Source: Halobellus ruber (GTDB lineage: Archaea > Halobacteriota > Halobacteria > Halobacteriales > Haloferacaceae). Taken from it: 64,000 nt of DNA. The stretch is taken from contig NZ_JACKXD010000008.1 in the NCBI RefSeq assembly GCF_014212355.1, forward strand, positions 1-64,000, written 5' to 3'. How positions within the stretch are numbered: the first letter of the stretch is position 1; each line of letters starts with the position of its first letter. This document shows positions 53,931 to 61,122 of this stretch, in pieces. Under the pieces are notes generated by a model, which worked only from the letters and a program-made list of their open reading frames with translations, did not search any database and was not told the DNA's origin. The translations under genes and the position numbers were made by a program.

Positions 53931-56582
53931 ATGTCTAAGGAGATCGGGCAGTCTGATGAGAGCGAGCGAAAGACACTGCCAATTGAAAAGGGATTTCCTA
54001 TCGAACGCGTCAACGAGATTGCTGAGAAAGAGGAACGCGCGAAGCGCCATTATAGACCAATTTACACAATGCACAAGTGGTGGGCAAGACGGCATGGTTG
54101 TGTCTTTCGTGCTATTTCCCTCTACACTCTTCTAGATGATTACGAAGACATCACGGTTCACGAACCGGGTAAGAATGGCACGCTCAGTGATTACAGGAGT
54201 AACAGCGGTGAAATACAGGAACTTTTGGAAAGTGTGGAACTCGCTAATCCTGAAAGTCTATGGAAATTGTATCCGAAAGATGTCCGCGTAGAGGATAAAA
54301 AAATCCTTGACCCGTTCATGGGTGGTGGTACATCTTTAGTAGAGACTTCTCGATTTGGTGCCGAATCGGTGGGATATGACTTAAATCCGGTTGCGTGGTT
54401 CGTGACAAAGAAAGAGATTGATGCTGGCCAAACTGATTTAGATGAATTAGAAGAGGCATTTCGGCAGGTGAAAGAGGACGTTTCTGAGGATATTCTTGAA
54501 TATTATCGGACTCCCTGCCCTAATGGGGATCATATGGCAGATGTGATGTACAATATGTGGGTGAAGGAGTTGGATTGCGTTTCTTGCGGGTCAACCGTCC
54601 CTCTCTATAAGGATTATCGTGTTGGGAAAGGGCGATACGAGAACAAAGGTGGCTATAATGTCCTTTGTCCGGCGTGTGAATCTGTCGTATTCGTTGAGGA
54701 TTGGAAAGAGGAATCCACTTGCTCCGAATGCGATCACCAGTTTACACCTTCAGAGGGCAATATTGATAGGGGATACATCTGCCAAGATTGCGGACAAAAG
54801 TATGGAGTTCTAGATGGTATTCAGGAGCAGGGAGGATTTGACCAACGGCTCTATGCTGTCGAATATTATTGCCCCACCTGCGATTCAAAAGGGCTGTCCA
54901 AATCAAAGGTTAAAGGCTACAAAGCGGTTGAAGAAGAGGATATTCGTCTATATGAGGAAGCATCAAAAGAATGGGCTAATTCGGATGAGCTAAAGAGATA
55001 CATTCCCGACGAAAGGATTCCGCCCGGAATCAAGACAGATAGCACCTTGTTTGAGGGGAGTATCGGTGGCGGTCATAATGTCCTCAGGCATGGATTTAAA
55101 CAGTGGAAAGATATGTTCAACGACCGCCAGCTGTTGGCTCTCGCGAAGATCTTAAAGTCTATTGATGATATTGAAAATCAAAATGTTTCTGAATATCTCC
55201 TCTTAGCATTATCAGATGCGTTACGAACAAATACGATGATGACTCCGTATCAGTCGTCCGCCAACAAATCTAATCATATTTTCAAGTCGAATTCATTTGA
55301 TCCCCCCCAACAGCCGGTCGAGGGTAACGTTTGGGGTACTGAGTATGGGATGGGGACATTTGAATCAATATGGGAGATGGTGGTTAACGGGGTAGAGTAC
55401 GCACACAACCCAACTGAAAGATATATTGAGGATGGTGATACAACTGAGTCATCACCCTTTAGTCAGAAGATTGGGCAAGGCGCATCGGTGCATTGCGAAG
55501 ATATGAGAAAGTTAGATAGTGAGAATGAATTTGATGCGGTAATCACTGATCCTCCATATTATGACAACGTGATCTATTCGGAACTATCTGACTTCTTTTA
55601 CGTTTGGCTACGGGTTCTTTTGAAAGACGAATATGATGTATTTGAACCAGAAAAAACGCCCAGAGCCGAAAGTATCGTAGCTAATCCGGCTGCTCAGAAG
55701 GGAGCTGCTGAATTTGAAGACGAAATTCGGCAGGCATTCAATACAGCCTCAAAAGCACTCAAACAAGATGGTGTTTTGGCTTTTACCTATCACCACAGCG
55801 ACGTTGAATCTTGGGGCGAGTTATTGTCTGCACTTTGTGATGTGGGATTTGAGGTGACCGCAACTTACCCCATTTCTGCTGACACTCACAAATTTTTCGA
55901 AGGTGAAGCAGTATCCTTTGATATTATCATAGTCGCTCGGCCAGCAAATGAACGTGACCCAATCTCATGGAATAGTCTCCGCCGAAACATCTACCGAACT
56001 GCTCAGAAGACCCGACAGCGCCTCGAAGAGAATCGCGACCTCTCTCGTGGCGATATCGGTGTCGTTGAGATGGGACGATGTTTCCACGAGTATTCGAAGC
56101 ACCACGGCAAAGTCGAACGCGCCGGCGAGACGATGACTGCCAAGGAGGTAGTCGACGAGATCTATGGCGTCATTCAGCACGGCAGCGACATCGGCGAAAT
56201 CGATGTCTTCCTCGACCTGCTGGAGACGCCAGATGCGTCCTACGACGACCTCAACAAGCTCTCCCGCGGGACGAACGCTACCCCCGAACGTATGGAAGAT
56301 ATGCGCCTCTACCGGATGGATGACGGCTTCACACTCGGAACGTGGGACGACGAGAAACGCATCGCCTATATCCAGTCGCGCGTCGACAGCGACGAGGAAC
56401 TCACCGACCTCGACAAGGCGCAGTTCCTCCGCTACCGCTGGGAACACGGTAAGTCCGTCTCCGAGTACCTCGGCGAATGGGAAATTACCGACGACCTGCG
56501 CGAGCTGTGCGAAGGGTTGGCCGATGCGACCGGCGACGACACCTACCGGAACATTCTGGAGTCGCGACTAAGCGACTTCTGA
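53931..56582 (+). CDS. DUF1156-type DNA methyltransferase, mosaic gene
   Basis: The 883-residue protein begins with the DUF1156 signature (LPIEKGFPIERVNEIAEKEE and YTMHKWWARRHGCVFRAIS). The SAM motif DPFMGGGTSLVET lies at about 127-139 and the catalytic motif IV DPPYYDN at about 540-546, so it should methylate adenine or cytosine N4. The middle has several zinc-ribbon-like CxxC pairs (CVSCGS, CPACES, CSECDH, CQDCGQ, CPTCDS). Composition changes inside the gene: 55741-55800 is 26/60 G+C, but 56341-56400 is 37/60. The break is near 55980 (residue about 683), indicating a recombined C-terminus. Confidence 0.85.
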   Translation: MSKEIGQSDESERKTLPIEKGFPIERVNEIAEKEERAKRHYRPIYTMHKWWARRHGCVFRAISLYTLLDDYEDITVHEPGKNGTLSDYRSNSGEIQELLESVELANPESLWKLYPKDVRVEDKKILDPFMGGGTSLVETSRFGAESVGYDLNPVAWFVTKKEIDAGQTDLDELEEAFRQVKEDVSEDILEYYRTPCPNGDHMADVMYNMWVKELDCVSCGSTVPLYKDYRVGKGRYENKGGYNVLCPACESVVFVEDWKEESTCSECDHQFTPSEGNIDRGYICQDCGQKYGVLDGIQEQGGFDQRLYAVEYYCPTCDSKGLSKSKVKGYKAVEEEDIRLYEEASKEWANSDELKRYIPDERIPPGIKTDSTLFEGSIGGGHNVLRHGFKQWKDMFNDRQLLALAKILKSIDDIENQNVSEYLLLALSDALRTNTMMTPYQSSANKSNHIFKSNSFDPPQQPVEGNVWGTEYGMGTFESIWEMVVNGVEYAHNPTERYIEDGDTTESSPFSQKIGQGASVHCEDMRKLDSENEFDAVITDPPYYDNVIYSELSDFFYVWLRVLLKDEYDVFEPEKTPRAESIVANPAAQKGAAEFEDEIRQAFNTASKALKQDGVLAFTYHHSDVESWGELLSALCDVGFEVTATYPISADTHKFFEGEAVSFDIIIVARPANERDPISWNSLRRNIYRTAQKTRQRLEENRDLSRGDIGVVEMGRCFHEYSKHHGKVERAGETMTAKEVVDEIYGVIQHGSDIGEIDVFLDLLETPDASYDDLNKLSRGTNATPERMEDMRLYRMDDGFTLGTWDDEKRIAYIQSRVDSDEELTDLDKAQFLRYRWEHGKSVSEYLGEWEITDDLRELCEGLADATGDDTYRNILESRLSDF

Positions 56583-56588
56583 AAATCT

Positions 56589-57311
56589 CTACTTTACGCT
56601 GACTACGGGGATGACCTCATCCCATTTGAAATCTAATTCCCCTTCCAAAGGTTCCGTATCGGCAGAAGTTATCTGAATCTTCTTTTCCACCCATTCGATC
56701 TCTCTAAAATCGTCCGCATTTATTCGCGGTTCCGTATCTACGAGCGGTTGAGTGAAATCTCCGTCTTTCGAGGTCTCAACGCGAATAGGACGGGTTTCCC
56801 ATATATCGTCGCCCTCTTCGAAATCTTCTGAATCCTTTCGGTCACCAAACCGAATGATGGTATGGTTACCGTTTGGTGGTGAAGCTTCGGAGTGTGCATA
56901 GAACAAATCAAACTGTGCGGACTCATCACGATTCAAATTAATTCTCGTCGGAGAATCAGATTCATTCCAAGTTGGTACTATATCGACAATATATTTCTTT
57001 TGTACCGTAACTTCGTACGACTTGAATCCCCCTTCTGGAGCAACGTCTGGCCGCTCCTCAGTCGTTTCTCTATAACCAATGAGTCGGATTCTCGGTTTAC
57101 AATTAGAAGCAACTGATCTACCTTTATTTGACACCTCCACTCGGTATCTCCCCCAAGTCATCGGCTCTTCATAGTGTGACTCTCCCTCTTTGATGATCCC
57201 TGACGCAAAAGCCAGTTTTGGACGTGAATAGAACCTCCAGAGCCATTTTGAGCCGAGTGTGGCGACGAGCCCTCCAATCGCACCAGATAGTAACGTCGTA
57301 GTGAGACTCAT
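56589..57311 (-). CDS. membrane-anchored hypothetical protein, AT-rich
   Basis: The 240-residue protein has an N-terminal hydrophobic helix (TLLSGAIGGLVATLGSKWLW) and a soluble beta-rich remainder with no known motif. A cell-surface or cytoplasmic orientation cannot be decided. It is on the strand opposite to the flanking methyltransferase and helicase, and is AT-richer, so it may have been inserted between them. The ATG at 57309-57311 is chosen because it begins the anchor directly; five extra codons upstream are possible. Confidence 0.6.
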   Translation of the reverse strand: MSLTTTLLSGAIGGLVATLGSKWLWRFYSRPKLAFASGIIKEGESHYEEPMTWGRYRVEVSNKGRSVASNCKPRIRLIGYRETTEERPDVAPEGGFKSYEVTVQKKYIVDIVPTWNESDSPTRINLNRDESAQFDLFYAHSEASPPNGNHTIIRFGDRKDSEDFEEGDDIWETRPIRVETSKDGDFTQPLVDTEPRINADDFREIEWVEKKIQITSADTEPLEGELDFKWDEVIPVVSVK

Positions 57312-57409
57312 ATTCGCGCATCTCACCCCTTTATAAAAAGAGTGAGTCCTTTACTTCGCTATCGTCACCCTTCTAGATCGGAGTCAAATACGGTATAGTC
57401 TATTCACCA

Positions 57410-57420
57410 CAGATATACAA
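57410..57420 (+). promoter_or_regulatory. TATA-like box of the helicase operon
   Basis: CAGATATACAA lies about 27-37 bases before the ATG at 57447. A purine-rich AGAAGAGAG precedes the start. Confidence 0.5.
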
Positions 57421-57446
57421 ACGAGCGGGTAGCCAGAAGAGAGTAG

Positions 57447-59204
57447 ATGACGAAAGACACCCTCGTGGATGTCGAATTCCGCCACGAGGATACCGAAGAG
57501 TTCGTGTTACGAGCCACCAACACGTCCTCGTTAGAAGAGCACCTTCTCACAGTACAGGCCAATCGCCTCCAAGCCGGCCAACCGGACTCGGAACTCCGCT
57601 CGCTCTCTCACCTCGATGAGGAGAACGTCAAACTCCTCGAACATCAGGTGGACGCCGCCCATCGCGCTCTCTTCGAGATGGACGGGAAAGCACTCCTCGC
57701 CGACGAGGTCGGCCTTGGCAAGACCATCGAGGTCGGGATGATACTGAAGGAGATGCACTACCGCGGTACCGACGACGCGGTGTTAATCCTCACGCCGGCC
57801 CAGCTCGCCCAACAGTGGCAGGCCGAAATGCTGGAGAAGTTCGGCCTCGACTTCACCTGCAACTACGACGACGATTTCAGAGGCTTCGACGCCCACGATC
57901 ACATCATAGCCAGCATCGACACCGCCAAGAGCGACCGCCACCGCTCGACCGTTCTCGCCCGCGACTGGGACGTCCTCGTACTGGACGAGGCCCACTACGT
58001 GAAGAACGAGGATACCGATCGCTACGCCCTGCTCGAGAAGCTCTCCTACGACTACGCGTTCTTCCTCACGGCGACCCCCATCCAGAACGACGTCACCGAC
58101 CTCTACAATATCATCTCGCTCCTCCGCCCGGGCCTGTTCGGCACACGCGAGGCGTTCCACAACTACTTCGTCAACTCCTCGCAGGAGTCGCTGGTCAACC
58201 GCAACGAACTCCAGAACCGGCTACGCGAGGTGATGATCCGCAATCGTCGTGAAGAGACGGACATCGACTTCACGCCGCGCAACGTCACCACGCACACTTT
58301 CGATCCGTCGCCGGAGGAACGCGACCTCTACGAGGCAGTCACCGACTACGTTCGGACGGCGTACCGCGAGAGTCAGGGCCAGAAGCTCGTCCTGATGACC
58401 CTCCAGAAGGAGGTCGTCAGCAGTCCCGCTGCACTCAAACAGACCGTCGAGCGCCAACTCGAAGGCGACGACGTGGAACCCGAGCACGTCGCCCCACTCA
58501 AGCAGATTCTGGAGCGGATCGACGCCATCGAGACGCCAACCAAGCTCGAACGCGTCCAGCGCATCACTCGCGAGGCTCGAGACCGCGTCGACAAGGGCCG
58601 GGTGATCGTCTTCACGCAGTTCCGGGCGACCCAACAGGAGTTGCTGGAGACACTCGACGACAAGGGCTACACCACGCATCCGTTCCACGGTGGCCACTCC
58701 AGCGACGAGAAGGAGGAAATCGTCGAGCGGTTCGAGGAGGAAGGCGGTGTCCTCGTCTCGACGGACGCGATGAACGAGGGGCGCAATCTCCAGTTCTGCA
58801 ACGTGATGGTCAATTACGACCTGCCGTGGAACCCGATGAAGGTGGAACAGCGCATCGGGCGCATCCACCGGATCGGACAGGATCGCGAGGTCTACGTGTT
58901 CAACACCGCACTGAAAGATACCATCGAGGAATACGTGCTGGAACGGCTCTACCACAAGATCGACCTGTTCCAGCAGTCTGTCGGTGAACTGAGCGAGATC
59001 CTCACTCGGCTGGAGGAGACTGGTCGTAACTTCGAGGACGAAGTGTTCGAGCGGCTGGTCGAAGCGGACTCCGAGATCGAGCTAGAGAACGACTTCGACG
59101 CGATGGCCGTCGACCTGCAGGAGCAGCGCGACCTCGCCGACAAGGTCGAGGACTTCAACAGCGGTGTCTTCGAGGGGTTCGACTTGGGGGCCAGCGATGA
59201 CTGA
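57447..59204 (+). CDS. SNF2-family helicase of the methylase-ATPase locus
   Basis: The 585-residue protein has SNF2/SF2 motifs: I DEVGLGKTIEVGMIL (about 86-100), II VLVLDEAHYVKN (about 176-187), III FFLTATPIQND, V VLVSTDAMNEGRNLQ and VI EQRIGRIHRIGQ (about 470). It would translocate on double-stranded DNA. It is near-chromosomal in GC. Next to a DUF1156 methyltransferase and DUF499 ATPase it completes the helicase-methylase-ATPase trio. It overlaps the next gene by 8 bases, so the two are translationally coupled. Confidence 0.92.
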   Translation: MTKDTLVDVEFRHEDTEEFVLRATNTSSLEEHLLTVQANRLQAGQPDSELRSLSHLDEENVKLLEHQVDAAHRALFEMDGKALLADEVGLGKTIEVGMILKEMHYRGTDDAVLILTPAQLAQQWQAEMLEKFGLDFTCNYDDDFRGFDAHDHIIASIDTAKSDRHRSTVLARDWDVLVLDEAHYVKNEDTDRYALLEKLSYDYAFFLTATPIQNDVTDLYNIISLLRPGLFGTREAFHNYFVNSSQESLVNRNELQNRLREVMIRNRREETDIDFTPRNVTTHTFDPSPEERDLYEAVTDYVRTAYRESQGQKLVLMTLQKEVVSSPAALKQTVERQLEGDDVEPEHVAPLKQILERIDAIETPTKLERVQRITREARDRVDKGRVIVFTQFRATQQELLETLDDKGYTTHPFHGGHSSDEKEEIVERFEEEGGVLVSTDAMNEGRNLQFCNVMVNYDLPWNPMKVEQRIGRIHRIGQDREVYVFNTALKDTIEEYVLERLYHKIDLFQQSVGELSEILTRLEETGRNFEDEVFERLVEADSEIELENDFDAMAVDLQEQRDLADKVEDFNSGVFEGFDLGASDD

Positions 59205-60357
59205 CGCCGCCCTCGCGGTCACAGAGCGGGCTGTCGAGCGATTCACCGAGACCTACCTCAAGTCTCTCGGAGCCGAAATTACGAAGGAAGGACGCCAGTG
59301 GACGGTCAGCCTCCCCGAGGATGCCCCCACTGATCTGGAACTGGATGGGGCGGTACTGGAGATCATCGACGATCCGAACGATGTGGACGAGGGAGTCTTT
59401 GCCATCGCCCCAGAGAGTCCCTTCGTAGAGCGTTTGCTCGACGAAGCGGCCGATCGAACCCCCACTGGTTCACTAGCGCTAACTGGCGAGCGGGTAGACA
59501 TCCAGCTCCCGCCGTGGCTGACTGATGGCCCGGTCGACGTTGTGGATCAGACGTTCACGCCGTACTACGACCGGCGGGCGGTCTGTGCGCTCTTTCACGT
59601 TGGAATCGAGACCGTCAGCGAATATCAGCGGGAAGAGCTTCACGCCGTCGCGATCGATCTCAACGATCACGAGGAGCGTCCCCGGCTCGCAGACACGTAT
59701 CTTGAGTTGACCGACGACGAACAACCGGAACTCGACGAGGGGCGGGCTATCGACGAGCAGGAGCTGACGGACGCACTCGATGTTGCATATACCACCCTCG
59801 AAAACGAGCTATCGTCGACAGTACGAGAGACTCGCGAGCGGGCGACACGTGCCGCCGAGGTCGAGCTTGACGAGTATCGTCAGTTCGTACGCCAGCGACG
59901 TGACGAACTATCGGATGCGATCGATAACCTGACGACGCGAATAGAGGACGTGACCGAAACGATCGACACTGCCTCCCAACAGGAGGAACGCGTCGAGGCA
60001 CTCCGGAAGCGGAAGGAACTCCGAGCAGAACGGGATGATCTCCGTTCCGAATTGGACGACTTGACCACTAAGATTGAAGCCGGATTCCCCGACAAGCGCC
60101 AAGAGATACAGGAGCGCCACGCCCTCACTGTTCGTTTGCGACCGGTGGCTGCGACAGCAGTTTCGTACGAACGTGGCGATCTCGATCTCACGCTTGGAGC
60201 TGACGAGACTACAATCTCGAAATCGTACGGATACGCCCTCGGTGTCGGCGTCGTAGAAGAAGTCGCCTGCGACAGATGTGGGCAACAACTGACAGCCGAG
60301 AACCCCCTTGAACTAGATGGGAAGCAAACAGTGGGAGCAGTCTGCTGTGACGATTGA
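59197..60357 (+). CDS. coiled-coil protein with C-terminal zinc ribbon, helicase partner
   Basis: The 386-residue protein has an N-terminal alpha/beta region (about 1-170), a long coiled coil (about 195-300, rich in Arg/Glu/Asp, RATRAAEVELDEYRQFVRQR and SQQEERVEALRKRKELRAER) and a C-terminal zinc ribbon (ACDRCGQQL...AVCCDD). The start at 59197 lies inside the helicase gene's end (8-base overlap), so it is probably its stoichiometric partner. It may be the helicase's substrate sensor; that is inference. Confidence 0.75.
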   Translation: MTDAALAVTERAVERFTETYLKSLGAEITKEGRQWTVSLPEDAPTDLELDGAVLEIIDDPNDVDEGVFAIAPESPFVERLLDEAADRTPTGSLALTGERVDIQLPPWLTDGPVDVVDQTFTPYYDRRAVCALFHVGIETVSEYQREELHAVAIDLNDHEERPRLADTYLELTDDEQPELDEGRAIDEQELTDALDVAYTTLENELSSTVRETRERATRAAEVELDEYRQFVRQRRDELSDAIDNLTTRIEDVTETIDTASQQEERVEALRKRKELRAERDDLRSELDDLTTKIEAGFPDKRQEIQERHALTVRLRPVAATAVSYERGDLDLTLGADETTISKSYGYALGVGVVEEVACDRCGQQLTAENPLELDGKQTVGAVCCDD

Positions 60358-60361
60358 GCGG

Positions 60362-61072
60362 TTAGTACCCCAGTCGATAGAGGAGAACATCTGAAGGGTG
60401 AGCGAGAACGCTTCCCGCCAGAGCATCGGTGGTTGACCCGGCGGTCGAAACGCCGAACGCACAGACGGAAGCCGGATCCCGATACCCAACGTCGATCAGA
60501 GTCTCTCGTAGCTCGGGCGCCAGCTCTGCCTTCCCCACATCGACTGTTGGCACCCCCGCATCGCGGAACGCCTCGAAAGCCGCCGATGTCCTCGACAACA
60601 CGAGTTCGCCGGAGTGCAGGAAAGAAAACTCCTCGTCGAGGATTGCCAGCAACCGCTCTTGCCGATCAGGGTCGTCAACAACGTTTGCCCATTCAAGGTC
60701 ATCCGAAGCTGTCTCACTGGAGTAGGTCTCGACGTCATTCTCGTCGAGAAGGTCGACAACATCGTCTGGGAATGCCGCTTCGGCCTGTCCACGGTAGAAG
60801 TCCCATACATCCGTCTTCTGTACGGTTGACCGTTCCTTGCTCGATAGGAGTTCGTGAAAGGTTGCGGGCACGTACAAGTCTCCAAGACGAGGTTCCGTGG
60901 GTGTCCGACCGAGTGTAGCCTGTGTCTGAGATGCGAAGACCGTCGAGTCGGCCAATCGTTCGAGAGAGCGGTTAGCAACGAGTAGTGACGGATCGAGCAG
61001 TACGTCGATCGGTGGTTGGAATTTGCGATCGAGTTCGGTTCGGAGTTGGTCGTTACCCGCGCTCATTGTCAC
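60362..61072 (-). CDS. unknown protein, possible PIN-like domain
   Basis: The 236-residue protein starts MTMSAGNDQLRTELDRKFQP. An N-terminal PIDVLLDPSLLVANRSLE, a YVPATFHELL strand and helix, and later LVLSRTSAAFEAFRDAGVPT resemble the order of acidic patches in PIN-domain nucleases. The catalytic aspartates are not clearly all present, so this is a weak call. It starts 50 bases downstream of the RecB-like gene on the same strand and converges with the coiled-coil gene. Two start Met codons lie two residues apart. Confidence 0.5.
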   Translation of the reverse strand: MTMSAGNDQLRTELDRKFQPPIDVLLDPSLLVANRSLERLADSTVFASQTQATLGRTPTEPRLGDLYVPATFHELLSSKERSTVQKTDVWDFYRGQAEAAFPDDVVDLLDENDVETYSSETASDDLEWANVVDDPDRQERLLAILDEEFSFLHSGELVLSRTSAAFEAFRDAGVPTVDVGKAELAPELRETLIDVGYRDPASVCAFGVSTAGSTTDALAGSVLAHPSDVLLYRLGY

Positions 61073-61122
61073 GTCATTCAGTCCAACTCCTGATAAATCA
61101 CGTCGTACTCTTTCAGGTACTG

